From an uncultured Sunxiuqinia sp. (lineage in GTDB: Bacteria; Bacteroidota; Bacteroidia; Bacteroidales; Prolixibacteraceae), in contig NZ_CANLZV010000017.1 in NCBI RefSeq assembly GCF_947495665.1, positions 1 through 64,000 of the forward strand: DNA of 64,000 bases, read 5' to 3'. Of the stretch, positions 44,060 to 54,600 are shown in pieces. Numbering within the stretch: the first letter of the stretch is position 1; every line of letters begins with the position of its first letter. The position numbers and the translations under genes were made by a program. Under the pieces are notes generated by a model. It was not told the DNA's origin. It worked only from the letters and a program-made list of their open reading frames with translations, and did not search any database.

Positions 44060-45598
44060 TTAGCTTCCCCAATTCTCCCGATCCAAACTCCGGTATTGAA
44101 TGGCTTCTGAAATATGGTGTGCACCAACGGGTTTTGAATCATCCAGATCGGCAATGGTGCGCGCCACACGCAGAATACGATCATAAGCACGGGCAGAAAG
44201 CCCCAACTTCTCCATCGCATTTTTCAGCAACGAATTGCTAGCTTCATCCAGCTCCACATAGTCGCGAATTTGCCGGGATGACATTTGAGCATTACAAAAT
44301 ACGCCCTCCACTTCCTGGTAGCGCGCAGATTGAATCTCACGGGCATGAATCACCCGCTCCCGAATTGTTTCGCTACTTTCCGTCTCATCCAATTCGGATA
44401 ATTTTTTGAAAGGAACGGGAACCACTTCCAAATGAATATCAATCCGATCCAACAACGGACCAGATATTTTATTGAGGTATTTCGGCACCATTCCCGGTGC
44501 ACACACGCACTCCTTGGTCGGATGATTGTAATACCCACAAGGACACGGATTCATGGAGGCCACCAACATCAAACTGGCTGGATAGTCCACTGAAAACTTT
44601 GCCCGGGAAATAGTTATTCGCCGATCTTCAAGCGGCTGTCGCATCACCTCCAAAACAGTCCGTTTAAACTCCGGCAACTCATCTAAAAACAACACGCCAT
44701 TGTGTGCCAAACTGATTTCGCCAGGCTGTGGATAGGTTCCACCCCCTACCAACGCTACATCAGATATGGTGTGGTGCGGACTACGAAATGGACGCTCGGT
44801 CATCAGCGAAGTATCCCGGTCAATCTTTCCCACAACCGAATGAATTTTGGTGGTTTCCAAAGCCTCATGCAAGGTAAAAGGAGGCAAGATTGTTGGAATC
44901 CGCTTGGCTAACATTGTTTTCCCCGCACCTGGAGGTCCAATCATGATCACATTGTGTCCGCCCGCCGCAGATATTTCCAAGGCACGTTTTACATTCTCCT
45001 GGCCTTTCACATCCGAAAAATTCAAATCGGTATCATTAAGTTTCTGATAAAATTCTTCTCGCGTGTTGACAACTATTTGCTCCAGTTCTCCTTCATTGTT
45101 GAAAAAATCGACAACCTGCATCAAGTTCTCCACACCATAAACCTTCAGCTGATCTACCACAGCAGCCTCTCGGGCATTTTCTTTGGGAAGAATAAACCCT
45201 TCAAAACCTTCTTCGCGTGCCTTAATCGCAATGGGCAAAGCTCCTTTTATGGGCTGAAGCGTTCCATCCAACGACAACTCTCCCATCAACAGGTAACGCT
45301 CAAGCTTTTCCGAGACCAACTGCTCTGAAGCCGCCAGAACGGCAATAGCCAACGGAAGATCGTAAGCTGACCCTTCCTTTCGAATGTCAGCCGGTGCCAT
45401 ATTGATCACGATTTTTTTGCGCGGCCATTTAAAGTTATTCAACCGTAAAGCCGATTCAATACGCTGCTGACTTTCTTTAACGGCGCTATCGGGCAGTCCT
45501 ACCAGAAAAAACTTAATTCCCTGTGATACATCGGTTTCAATGGTGATGGTCGTCGCATCTATTCCATGAACCGCGGCAGCAAAAGTTTTGATCATCAT
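44060..45598 (-). CDS. YifB/ComM family AAA+ ATPase
   Basis: A 512-residue cytosolic AAA+ protein of the Mg-chelatase-like YifB family. The N-terminal Lon-like domain (about 1-170; GIKFFLVGLPDSAVKESQQR, VINMAPADIRKEGSAYDLPL) precedes the ATPase: Walker A GPPGAGKTMLAKR, Walker B LFLDELPEF, and RPFRSPHHTISDVALVGGG. A zinc-like CPCGYYNHPTKECVC and the C-terminal Mg-chelatase domain (SARAYDRILRVARTIADL) follow. The homologue ComM is a helicase that helps branch migration in natural transformation. The ATG at 45598 avoids a 28-residue non-conserved extension. It is divergent from the K+ channel. Confidence 0.93.
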   Translation of the reverse strand: MMIKTFAAAVHGIDATTITIETDVSQGIKFFLVGLPDSAVKESQQRIESALRLNNFKWPRKKIVINMAPADIRKEGSAYDLPLAIAVLAASEQLVSEKLERYLLMGELSLDGTLQPIKGALPIAIKAREEGFEGFILPKENAREAAVVDQLKVYGVENLMQVVDFFNNEGELEQIVVNTREEFYQKLNDTDLNFSDVKGQENVKRALEISAAGGHNVIMIGPPGAGKTMLAKRIPTILPPFTLHEALETTKIHSVVGKIDRDTSLMTERPFRSPHHTISDVALVGGGTYPQPGEISLAHNGVLFLDELPEFKRTVLEVMRQPLEDRRITISRAKFSVDYPASLMLVASMNPCPCGYYNHPTKECVCAPGMVPKYLNKISGPLLDRIDIHLEVVPVPFKKLSELDETESSETIRERVIHAREIQSARYQEVEGVFCNAQMSSRQIRDYVELDEASNSLLKNAMEKLGLSARAYDRILRVARTIADLDDSKPVGAHHISEAIQYRSLDRENWGS

Positions 45599-45717
45599 AG
45601 AAGTGGATTTAGGAAATATCGATACAAAACATAAATTTACAAGGACTAAGTGTGAATTGCAAGTTTTATTCCTAGCCGGCATTTTCCTATCTTTAAACGC
45701 TATTCAAGCTCAAAAAC

Positions 45718-46515
45718 ATGACGTTAAAACAAAAAGTATACGAGGTAATTTTTGAAGCCGACACCCCAAAAGGAAAACTCTTTGATGTCGTTTTATTGGT
45801 GGTTATCCTTTTAAGCATCGCACTGGTCATGCTTGAGAGTGTTCCTTCCATCAATGCCGATCACCGGGAAGCTTTGCGGCTCATGGAATGGATCATTACG
45901 ATCCTTTTTTCAGCCGAATACCTGCTTCGTATCCTGGTCGTTCAGCGTCCCTCAAAATACATCTTCAGCTTTTATGGCATCATCGATTTTCTGGCCGTTC
46001 TCCCGTCTTACCTCACCTTGTTCTTTGTCGGAAGCCAAAGTTTAGTCGTCATCCGGGCCATTCGGCTTATTCGGGTTTTTCGGATTCTGAAGCTTAACCG
46101 CTACACCGCCGCTGGGAACAACCTAAGGCGAGCCCTCGCCCAAAGCCGCGAAAAAATATTTGTATTCCTGTTTTTCGTGCTCAACATCATTGTGATTGTT
46201 GGCACCCTAATGTACCTGATTGAAGGACCAGAAAATGGTTTTATCAGCATTCCTACGAGTATTTACTGGACCATTGTAACCATGACCACTGTAGGTTATG
46301 GCGACATCTCACCCCAAACTCCTACCGGACAAATGTTGGCCAGCGCCTTAATGATCGCGGGTTATGCCATTATTGCAGTTCCTACCGGAATTGTCACAGC
46401 AGAGATGGTACGCTCCTCATCAAAATCAAACACCCAAGTCTGTTCGCACTGCTTGCACGATCAACATGAGAACGATGCTATTTTCTGCAAAAAGTGCGGA
46501 AAACAACTCAATTAG
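45718..46515 (+). CDS. Voltage-gated K+ channel-like ion transporter with C-terminal zinc ribbon
   Basis: A 265-residue inner-membrane channel. Six segments fit the Kv pattern, with a voltage-sensor S4 bearing regularly spaced Arg (VVIRAIRLIRVFRILKLNR, residues about 105-125). The pore loop TMTTVGYGDISPQTPTG has the K+ selectivity filter TVGYGD near 193. The last helix is followed by a short tail with two Cys pairs, CSHC-x17-CKKC (about 241-262), a zinc ribbon that could tune gating or assembly. The tail is not part of the classical bacterial KvAP form. It is divergent from yifB and stands alone. Confidence 0.9.
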   Translation: MTLKQKVYEVIFEADTPKGKLFDVVLLVVILLSIALVMLESVPSINADHREALRLMEWIITILFSAEYLLRILVVQRPSKYIFSFYGIIDFLAVLPSYLTLFFVGSQSLVVIRAIRLIRVFRILKLNRYTAAGNNLRRALAQSREKIFVFLFFVLNIIVIVGTLMYLIEGPENGFISIPTSIYWTIVTMTTVGYGDISPQTPTGQMLASALMIAGYAIIAVPTGIVTAEMVRSSSKSNTQVCSHCLHDQHENDAIFCKKCGKQLN

Positions 46516-46595
46516 GGCATTTTTAGCTCCACTCCGTAAGTCAGGAGTTTTCTTACTTTTTACCATTGCCCCTTCATGATCTGGCTTGATTTTTG

Positions 46596-46603
46596 TATTT
46601 TTG
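46596..46603 (+). promoter_or_regulatory. Candidate -7 element of the mutL operon
   Basis: TATTTTTG fits TAnnTTTG, 24 bp before the small membrane-protein gene that precedes mutL. Confidence 0.45.
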
Positions 46604-46627
46604 CAAGTCAATCAATAATTTAAAATC

Positions 46628-46924
46628 ATGATCGGAAGTTTTTTTCATTTACCCAAGCATCGCCGTTTCAGCATGCCCTTTCGGTATTACAACCCGGAGA
46701 AAGAAGAGATGCAAGACCGTGAAGACCGAATAAAGAAAGAACTGGGGATTCATGAAAAAAAAGAAACAGGCGAAAATTATCGACCCAACATTAAAGGGCA
46801 GTTTCGCCGATCAATGAATCATTCGTCGAAATCGGCCTCCGATTCCAGGCGCCGTTCCAATACCCGATTGCTTTTGTTGATTGTTATTATTTCAATTGCC
46901 GCATACCTTTTATTTAAATTTTAA
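46628..46924 (+). CDS. Small conserved membrane protein upstream of mutL
   Basis: A 98-residue protein. The N-terminus is polar (MIGSFFHLPKHRRFSMPFRY, then YNPEKEEMQDREDRIKKELG) and very basic in the middle, ending with a single membrane helix (about 80-97, LLLLIVIISIAAYLLFKF). Its type is N-in or N-out tail-anchored; orientation is probably N-in by the positive-inside rule. Homologues precede mutL in many Bacteroidia, but no function is known. It lies 9 bp before the mutL start and so belongs to the same transcript. Confidence 0.8.
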   Translation: MIGSFFHLPKHRRFSMPFRYYNPEKEEMQDREDRIKKELGIHEKKETGENYRPNIKGQFRRSMNHSSKSASDSRRRSNTRLLLLIVIISIAAYLLFKF

Positions 46925-46933
46925 AAATCGTCC

Positions 46934-48808
46934 GTGCCAGATATAATTCAATTACTTCCTAATTCCGTTGCCAACCAAATTGCTGCAGGAGAAGTTATTC
47001 AACGCCCTGCCTCCGTTGTTAAAGAATTGGTGGAAAATGCCATCGATGCCGGGGCCTCGCATATTAAAATTAACCTGAAAGACGCCGGCCGTACGCTCAT
47101 CCAAATCAGCGATAACGGTTGTGGCATGTCGGATACCGATGCGCGCATGGCTTTTGAACGCCACGCCACCTCAAAAATAAAAGCAGCCAACGACTTATTC
47201 GCCATCCGAACCATGGGTTTTCGTGGTGAAGCACTGGCTTCTATCGCTGCCATTGCCGATGTGGAACTGTATACAAAACAGCACGATCAGGAGATCGGCA
47301 CGTTCATCCACATCAATGGTTCAAATGTATTGAAGCAAGAACCAACCAGCTGTGCCAGCGGAACCAACTTCATGGTTAAGAACCTGTTTTTCAATGTGCC
47401 CGCCCGTCGCAAATTTCTAAAATCGAATGCTGCTGAGCTCAAACACATTATTCATGAAATTCAGCGCGTAGCTCTGGCTAACCCAGACATCGCCTTTTCC
47501 ATGATCAACAACAAGCAACCGGTTTATGAACTGGGACAGGACAATATTCGCAAACGTATTGTCGCCCTGTTCGGAAAGCACAGTATTCAAAAGCTTATTC
47601 CGGTAAATACCGACACAACCCTGGTGAAAATAACCGGGTATATTGGTCAACCCAAACATGCCCGCAAAACTTTTGGAGAGCAGTTTTTCTTTGTCAACAA
47701 GCGATTTATGCGTCATTCGTTTTTTCACAAAGCGGTGGTACAAGCCTATGAGAAAATTCTGCCACCCGACAGTATTCCTTCCTATTTCTTATTTTTCGAG
47801 GTGGATCCTGAAAATATCGACATCAATATTCACCCCACCAAAACAGAAATCAAGTTTGAAGATGAATCAGCTATCTGGCAAATGATTAAGGCTACCGTAC
47901 GCGAATCATTGGGAAAACACAATGTTATTCCTTCCATTGATTTTGATCAGGCAGGCAGCTTTGACATTCCGGTTGCGCCCAAAAGTTCTGACGATATCCG
48001 CCCACCGGAAATTGAGATTGATCCGACCTATAACCCCTTTGAAAAAGAAGTGGTTTTTACCGGAACCAATCCATTTAACCAAACACCAAAAAAAACACCA
48101 AAAGCGCAATACTGGGAAAAGTTATACCAGGATTTCACGCAAAAGGAACACGAGGAGGACGAATTTCCCGAAGAAGAGGAAGAACTGCTGTCTCAGGAAT
48201 TGGAGCCGGCTACACATCATGAAATTCAGCATGAAGAAACATACTCGGGGAAAACATTCTTCCAGTTTAAAGGCAAATACATTTTAACTCCTGTCAAATC
48301 GGGTTTGATGGTGATTGACCAGAAACGGGCTCATGAGCGAATTCTCTTTGAGAATTTCATGAGTGTTATTGACAGCAATGAAATTGTTAGTCAGAAGCAA
48401 CTGTTTCCGCATACCTTCGACCTTAATGCGGCTGATGCCCAGTTGCTGAATTCCGTACTAAACGATCTTAGAGCCCTTGGTTTTGACATCAGCAATTTTG
48501 GCAACAACAGCTTTATCATTCACGGCACACCGGGCATGCTTGACAATTCATCGCCCCAGTCCGTCGTTGAAAGCTTGCTGGAAGACATCAAAAGTTCGGC
48601 GGACAATTTGCAGGAAAAAGCGCGCGAAAAAATTGCCGCCTCACTGGCCAAGGCTTCGGCTATTTCCTATGGCTATGTGATGAAAGAAGAAGAGGTGAAC
48701 CAGTTGATTGACCAGCTTTTTGCCTGTTCAACACCAAACTTTTCGCCCACGGGAAAACAAGTGTTAACAATCATGCCGATTGAACATTTTGAAAAACTTT
48801 TGAAGTGA
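46934..48808 (+). CDS. mutL: DNA mismatch repair protein MutL
   Basis: A 624-residue GHKL ATPase that connects MutS mismatch recognition to strand nicking. The start codon is GTG at 46934 (MPDIIQLLPNSVANQIAAGE). ATPase motifs are VENAIDAGASHIKI, DNGCGM, FERHATSKI and GFRGEALASIAA in the first 110 residues. The second domain includes VNKRFMRHSF and NIDINIHPTKTEIKFED. A variable acidic linker (about 380-440) precedes the C-terminal dimerisation domain. No DQHAxxExxxY endonuclease motif was seen; DQKRAHERILFE (about 458) is a diverged form in which His is shifted and Ala retained, so nicking activity is doubtful. Confidence 0.96.
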   Translation: MPDIIQLLPNSVANQIAAGEVIQRPASVVKELVENAIDAGASHIKINLKDAGRTLIQISDNGCGMSDTDARMAFERHATSKIKAANDLFAIRTMGFRGEALASIAAIADVELYTKQHDQEIGTFIHINGSNVLKQEPTSCASGTNFMVKNLFFNVPARRKFLKSNAAELKHIIHEIQRVALANPDIAFSMINNKQPVYELGQDNIRKRIVALFGKHSIQKLIPVNTDTTLVKITGYIGQPKHARKTFGEQFFFVNKRFMRHSFFHKAVVQAYEKILPPDSIPSYFLFFEVDPENIDINIHPTKTEIKFEDESAIWQMIKATVRESLGKHNVIPSIDFDQAGSFDIPVAPKSSDDIRPPEIEIDPTYNPFEKEVVFTGTNPFNQTPKKTPKAQYWEKLYQDFTQKEHEEDEFPEEEEELLSQELEPATHHEIQHEETYSGKTFFQFKGKYILTPVKSGLMVIDQKRAHERILFENFMSVIDSNEIVSQKQLFPHTFDLNAADAQLLNSVLNDLRALGFDISNFGNNSFIIHGTPGMLDNSSPQSVVESLLEDIKSSADNLQEKAREKIAASLAKASAISYGYVMKEEEVNQLIDQLFACSTPNFSPTGKQVLTIMPIEHFEKLLK

Positions 48809-48890
48809 CAAATTGTCTATAGAATTGTTTACTTTGTATTGAAAACCATTTTTGGCGTGGCTCTTGTGGTCCGCAACTAAATTTTCAGCT

Positions 48891-49631
48891 ATGCAGAATT
48901 TCAGACCCTCTTTTGGCTCGATACCTCCGGTTGTTAAAAACCTGATCATTATTAATGTGCTGATGCTTTTTGCAACCTTTGTTCTAAGCATGCAAAACAT
49001 TGATTTAACGCGGATTCTCGGGCTACATTATATTGCTTCACCCAAATTTGAGCCGTACCAAATTGTCACCCACATGTTCATGCATGGTGGCTTCACCCAC
49101 CTCTTGTTCAACATGTTTGCCCTATGGATGTTTGGCCGTGTGCTGGAAAGCGTTTGGGGGCCCAAGCGATTTTTTATCTATTATTTTGCAACTGGATTAG
49201 GAGCTGCCGTTTTGCACACGTTTGTCAACTTTATTGAATACCAGTCGGTGATTTCAAAAATGTCGCCAGAACATATTGATTTGGTCATGCAAAACGGAGC
49301 CGACATCTGGATGCAGGGGAAAAACTACACCGACCCGCTGATGGGCAAACTCAACTTATTGCTCAATGTTCCTACGGTTGGAGCTTCAGGAGCCGTGTTT
49401 GGTGTGTTGCTTGGATTCGGAATGTTGTTCCCCAACACGCAACTGATGCTACTTTTCCCACCAATTCCAATCAAAGCCAAATACTTTGTTATTGGTTATG
49501 GCGTTCTTGAATTGTACTTGGGGCTGGCTCGTCCGGGAAGTAACGTAGCTCACTTTGCACACCTTGGAGGGATGCTTTTTGGCTACCTGCTTATTCGCTA
49601 CTGGAACAAGAACAGTCGAAATTTCTATTAA
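48891..49631 (+). CDS. Rhomboid family intramembrane serine protease
   Basis: A 246-residue polytopic membrane protease. The nucleophile is in VGASGAVFGVLLGFG (Ser near 166) and the partner His in HFAHLGGMLFGYLLIRYW (near 222). The upstream THMFMHGGFTHLLFNMFALW carries the conserved His-x3-Asn of helix 2. I used the ATG at 48891; a TTG start 39 bp upstream would add residues without support. A 30-residue insertion (ISKMSPEHIDLVMQNGADIW and on) lies between helices 3 and 4. It sits behind mutL and is followed 9 bp later by a second rhomboid; the pair is common in this phylum. Substrates are unknown. Confidence 0.92.
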   Translation: MQNFRPSFGSIPPVVKNLIIINVLMLFATFVLSMQNIDLTRILGLHYIASPKFEPYQIVTHMFMHGGFTHLLFNMFALWMFGRVLESVWGPKRFFIYYFATGLGAAVLHTFVNFIEYQSVISKMSPEHIDLVMQNGADIWMQGKNYTDPLMGKLNLLLNVPTVGASGAVFGVLLGFGMLFPNTQLMLLFPPIPIKAKYFVIGYGVLELYLGLARPGSNVAHFAHLGGMLFGYLLIRYWNKNSRNFY

Positions 49632-49640
49632 AAAAGCCTT

Positions 49641-50513
49641 ATGAGTATTATTGACGAAATAAAGGAATCTTTCAAAAAGGGCTCAGTCCTCACCCGGTTG
49701 ATCTACGTAAACCTTGGCGTTTTCCTTTTTATTCGCATCATTAATGTGTTTTTCTTCTTGCTTGACCAGAATTTCTCGGGACTGAACTGGCTGGCCCTAC
49801 CGGCTGACATTCATCAGCTGGCCTACAAGCCTTGGACACTGGCCACTTACATGTTTTTACATTTCGACTTTCTCCACATCTTATTTAATATTCTGTGGCT
49901 GTATTGGCTTGGTAAAATATTTCTGTTCTACTTTAATGAAAAGCAGTTGCTAGGCATTTACCTACTAGGAGGACTAGCCGGTGGAATCTTTTTTCTGGCT
50001 GCCTATAATTTCTTTCCGGCCTTTACTGAAGTGGTTGTTTTTTCCCGTTTACTGGGAGCCTCAGCCTCGGTTATCGCCATTGTGATTGCAGTGGCCATGT
50101 GGGCGCCCAATCACACCATCAACCTGCTATTCATAGGGCCTGTGCGCATGAAATACATTGCTTTGGTTTCGCTGGCCATGTATGTTATTGGCATTGCTTC
50201 ATCCAACTCAGGCGGCAACCTGGCCCACTTGGGCGGTGCATTTATGGGGATGATTTTCGTGCTTCAATACCGCAAAAACAAAGACCTAACCAAGTGGGTT
50301 TCAAATTTGCTGGACAAAGGACAAAAGCTTCTCAAGCCACGTCCAAAAATCAAAGTCACTTACAAAAAATCAGCAACTGACGATGTGGAATACAACCGGC
50401 AGCGCAACCTGAAGCAGGAGGAAATTAATCGGGTTCTGGAAAAGATAAGCAAATCCGGCTACGACTCATTGACCAAAGAAGAAAAGGAACTGCTCTTTAA
50501 GATGGGTAAATAA
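49641..50513 (+). CDS. Second rhomboid family protease with DUF6576-like tail
   Basis: A 290-residue membrane protease paralogous to its neighbour. The helix-2 motif is YMFLHFDFLHILFNILWLYW, the nucleophile lies in LLGASASVIAIVIAV (Ser near 137), and the His lies in GGNLAHLGGAFMGMIF (near 194). Unlike the first copy it has a soluble tail (about 215-290) ending NRVLEKISKSGYDSLTKEEK, a short domain found on Bacteroidota rhomboids (DUF6576-like) that probably mediates contacts. The 9-bp gap to the upstream gene suggests coupled translation. Whether both proteases share substrates is unknown. Confidence 0.9.
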   Translation: MSIIDEIKESFKKGSVLTRLIYVNLGVFLFIRIINVFFFLLDQNFSGLNWLALPADIHQLAYKPWTLATYMFLHFDFLHILFNILWLYWLGKIFLFYFNEKQLLGIYLLGGLAGGIFFLAAYNFFPAFTEVVVFSRLLGASASVIAIVIAVAMWAPNHTINLLFIGPVRMKYIALVSLAMYVIGIASSNSGGNLAHLGGAFMGMIFVLQYRKNKDLTKWVSNLLDKGQKLLKPRPKIKVTYKKSATDDVEYNRQRNLKQEEINRVLEKISKSGYDSLTKEEKELLFKMGK

Positions 50514-50571
50514 ATTCCAACGTTTACCTGTAACAAGGCATCCTGCATAAGCTCTTTTTAAAGTCCAATCC

Positions 50572-50988
50572 ATGAACAAAGCATCCGTTCATATTCCAGA
50601 TTTAAGCAGCGAGTTTGCGTTTCGAACTTCGCGCAGCAGTGGAGCTGGCGGACAACATGTGAACAAAGTGGATTCGCGGGTTGAACTGCGCTTTAATGTT
50701 CCTGCCTCGCAGCTATTAAGCGAGCGGCAAAAAGAGCTTCTCCTTCAAAAACTGGCCAACAAGTTAACTTCGGAAGGAGACTTACTGATTGTTAGTCAAG
50801 AAGAACGCTCGCAGATCCGAAACAAGGAAATTACGGTAGAAAAATTTTATGCCCTGCTCCAAAAAACCCTTCAGCCGGTAAAAAAACGAAGGCCAACCCG
50901 TCCGACACGAAGCTCAGTAGAGAAACGCATAACAGCCAAAAAACAAATGGGCGAAAAGAAAAAGCGACGCGGTAAAATTGATTTCTAA
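50572..50988 (+). CDS. arfB: ArfB-like peptidyl-tRNA hydrolase (ribosome rescue)
   Basis: A 138-residue release-factor-like protein. The catalytic GGQ is in SSGAGGQHVNKVDSRVELRF (residues about 22-41), and the basic C-terminal tail (KKRRPTRPTRSSVEKRITAKK, KKKRRGKIDF) would thread into the empty mRNA channel of stalled ribosomes. Without the codon-recognition domain of true release factors it frees peptides from non-stop complexes. Length matches ArfB/YaeJ (about 140). It follows the rhomboid pair and precedes a YiiX-like hydrolase, all rightward. Confidence 0.93.
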   Translation: MNKASVHIPDLSSEFAFRTSRSSGAGGQHVNKVDSRVELRFNVPASQLLSERQKELLLQKLANKLTSEGDLLIVSQEERSQIRNKEITVEKFYALLQKTLQPVKKRRPTRPTRSSVEKRITAKKQMGEKKKRRGKIDF

Positions 50989-50999
50989 TAGACAAACAC

Positions 51000-51656
51000 A
51001 TGAAATTCACTCGAAAAAAATACCGACTACTCATGGCTTTTTTTATGCTTGGACTGAGTTTAAACGCGCAGCAAATCGATGCAGGGAAACTGCAAAATGG
51101 CGATCTACTATTCTCCGAACCGGTTTCAGGCCGCCTGTCAGAAGCCATCGATCAAGTCACCCAAACGCATAAACAAACCCACTTCTCGCATGTGGGAATG
51201 GCTATCCTTGAAAATGACGCGGTGTATGTGCTCCATGCCAGTGCCGAGGGAGGTACCTGCCAGGTTACATTGGATCAGTTTTTACATCCGAATGGAGATT
51301 CGACCCAAGTTACCGTTTACCGTCTAAAGCCGGCATTTCAGAAAGCTATTACACCTGCCATTGCCAAAGCAAAAAACCTGCTGGGCAAGCCATACAACTT
51401 CAGCTACGTACTTTCAGACACCAGTCATTATTGCTCTGAGTTTATCTACCGGGCTTTTGAAGAAGACAGCATTTTTGTGTTAAATCCAATGACGTTCAAA
51501 AATCCTGCAACCGGCACTTTTAGTCCGGCATGGGTAGCGCATTACGAGAAACTCAGCATGGACATTCCGGAAGGTTTACCCGGCTGCAACCCCAATGGCA
51601 TGGCTGCTTCTGAAAAGTTAGAGCGACTCGGATTATTAATCCGACCAACGCTTTAA
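51000..51656 (+). CDS. YiiX/YebB-like NlpC/P60-fold hydrolase, secreted
   Basis: A 218-residue exported protein with a signal peptide (about 1-22, ending NAQQ). It has the permuted papain-like layout of YiiX: LQNGDLLFSEPVSGRLSEAI, then FSHVGMAILE with the His, and the nucleophile Cys in SDTSHYCSEFIYRAFEED. GKPYNFSYVL is typical of the family. Such proteins may hydrolyse cell-wall amide or lipid ester bonds; the substrate is not known. It is the last gene in the mutL-rhomboid-arfB run, 11 bp behind arfB, and is convergent with the sensor kinase. Confidence 0.87.
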   Translation: MKFTRKKYRLLMAFFMLGLSLNAQQIDAGKLQNGDLLFSEPVSGRLSEAIDQVTQTHKQTHFSHVGMAILENDAVYVLHASAEGGTCQVTLDQFLHPNGDSTQVTVYRLKPAFQKAITPAIAKAKNLLGKPYNFSYVLSDTSHYCSEFIYRAFEEDSIFVLNPMTFKNPATGTFSPAWVAHYEKLSMDIPEGLPGCNPNGMAASEKLERLGLLIRPTL

Positions 51657-51693
51657 CAGCAAGTCCTTCAACATTAAAACAAGCACCTATGTT

Positions 51694-54600
51694 TTACTTA
51701 TAAACAGGAAGCTCAACATAAAATGTCGTGCCTTGATCCATCTCCGTTTCAAACCAGATGCTGCCTCGTGCATTTTCAATAATCTTTTTCACAATAGCCA
51801 GTCCCAAGCCCATTCCGCTGCTTTTCGTAGTAAAATTCGGTTGAAACATTTGCTGACGAATAGCTTCCGGGATTCCGGTTCCGTTATCTTTCACAGCCAC
51901 GCGGGCAAATCCATCCTTTTCTGTTAATACCACCTGCACCTTGCCACTTCGGCTTTGTGGAATGGATTGAATAGCATTCTTAATCAGGTTAACAAAAGCC
52001 CGTGAAATTTGCTCATGATCAGCGTGAACCAACAACTCTTCCTGCCCATTCAGATTCACCGTCAACTCCATGTGTGTACTCGACTCAAACAGCTCAACAA
52101 CTTTTGTTAGCTGGCTCGCCAGGTTAAACACCTCATTTCGGGCTTTCGGAATTTTGGCAAAGTTGGAGAATTCGGTGGCTATCTCCGACAAGGTGTCAAT
52201 CTGTTCAATCAACGTTCGCGTAACCCGGTCGAAGTAATCTTCAAAGTGATCCGCCTTTTCCTTTTTGGCCCGCTGCAAGTATTGAATATTGAGCTTCATG
52301 GGAGTTAGCGGATTTTTAATTTCATGGGCTACCTGCTTCGCCATTTCGCGCCAGGCTAGTTCCCGCTCCGTACGGGCTAACAGCTCGGCACTTTCGGCCA
52401 GCTCTTCCACCTTGCGGTTATATTCTTTAATTAAGGCGCCAATTTCATCATCGCGCTGATAGCTGATTTGCTCATTCTTTTTAACCAGCTGAATTCCCTT
52501 CAACTTCTCCCTAACCAAACTTAAGGGCCGGGTTATTTGATTGGCCAGCAAGACGGCCACAATCACACTGGCCAGAAACAGAAAGACATACAAGTTGATA
52601 AAAGCCACGATAAACGTGGAAATCTCTTGCTTCAGTTCATCCCCACGCGTAAAGTACGGTAAGTTAATGAACCCCAGATAATCGCCCATATCGTTGATGA
52701 TGGGCTCATAAACCGACAAGTAAGACAGCTCGCCAATCCGCTCGGGTTGTGAATAACTCACCTGGTAATTTTCAATCAACTCGTAATAAGCCTCAGAATT
52801 CATCCGATTCGAAATAATCCCTCTTAAAAAGATTTCCGGGCGCGAAGAAGCGATCAACTCGCCATCCAGTCCGAAAATATTAATATCCGTTCGAAAAACG
52901 ATGGATAACTTATTCAGTTCATTCCAAAGCCAATCGATCAAATCGGGTGTGAGCTCATTTACATCGCCCATCCGCATCTTAACTTCCTCGGCAATGGAGT
53001 TCATTTTTTCATTCAGGTCATCCTGGTGCCTGTTTTCATACTCCTGAATGTTATAATAAATGGTACCGGCAGCCACAAAGAAAAGTGAACTAAGTACCAC
53101 TGCAATAATGGCCGCCTGTATTTTAAACTTCAAGTCATAAAACATGGCCTTTTTCCGGTACTGCGGATTGCCGGCAAAAACAATTACCAAAATAAAAACG
53201 AAATAGAACACAAAGAGGTAAGGGAATGAAATCAGATAATCCTTCATTCGAAAGGACTTGCTACTGGCAATGATGTAATTGTTGTGCCCCAAGATGTGAA
53301 TTAAATGATCGTAACCATCCCAACGTTCAAGCAGAAACTCAGCGCTGTCATTCTGAATATTGTAGGAGTCGATGTAGTAATTATACTGATAGTCACCACT
53401 TAAGGTAACCAACTCGTTGTCAAAATACTTGGCATACGAAAAATGCTGATAGCGCTTGGGTTTAGCCATCGACTGGTCGAGCAATAACTCGGGAAAACCT
53501 GAGCCTTCCGGCAACAGACGCGAATTCAGCTCAAAAAAGACCGAGGTCCCTAATGAATCGGCTGAGAGCGGATAAAAAATTCGTCCCATGTAAGAAATTC
53601 GGCCATTCAAGTTATCCATAAAGTAAAAGTTGGTCCCCGGAATTTGGGTTCCCGATTCATCAATCATCTCTTCAAAAAACGGAAAGCAAGGCACCCAACG
53701 GTTATCCGGCTCAACCAGCAGGCTGTCGGAACCGCTACAGAGAATAATTTTCAAATCGTACTTCCGAAAATAGCCACCAAAATACTGCCGTTCCAGGTAG
53801 CTTTCCAGCTCCTGATAAGTGGTGGACAATAAATACGGAATAACCGAATCGACACTGAGTTCGCGTTGAATATCCGTCAGGAAAATCTCTGCAGCCGGAT
53901 CATGTTCCGAGTTCAGGGTCACCGTCATCAGCTTTTGACTTTCGACTGTCCTGAGTTGGTTATAGTACTGGATATCAACTAAAGTAAAAAGGGCAAATAG
54001 CGACACAAAGTAGATGATGTACGATAGAGAATGCCTTTTAAACTGGGTGTTCTGTAGGGCAAAAACCGAAAAATTTGTCAGCAAAAACAAGCATACCATG
54101 TACAGGTAGCTATTTTTCACCACAATGGCAAGTCCTCCAAAAATCAGAATCAGCACCAGATGGCTTTTCAGGAATCGCTTCCTGGAAAGGTAACGCTCGC
54201 TCAACTCAACCGTCTTCAAGTTGATGAGAAAAGCAGAGAAAAAAAACAGGGCAATAATAACAAAACCAACGACACTGTAAAAATCAATGTCATCAATTCG
54301 ATTTAGCTGAAAAGAAATACTGCTGTTTCGAATCAGGTTTCCAAAGAAATAGTTGGCCAACAGGTAAACCAGCAAGCTAAACAGGTAAGCTCCCCAAAGC
54401 TCTCCTTTACCAGCCCCTTTGGAATAAGCAAAATCTTTCACATAATTGAAACACCAAAAGAAGAATAAAACCGCCAGTAACAACAAGTCGCCCAACGAAG
54501 GAAGCCAAAAGGAATAGGCATAAAGCGCCGGTCCAAACAAGTCGAAAGCGTAAGCCAACTGCGGCAAACGGAACAACACATGAAACCAGTAAAAACCCAG

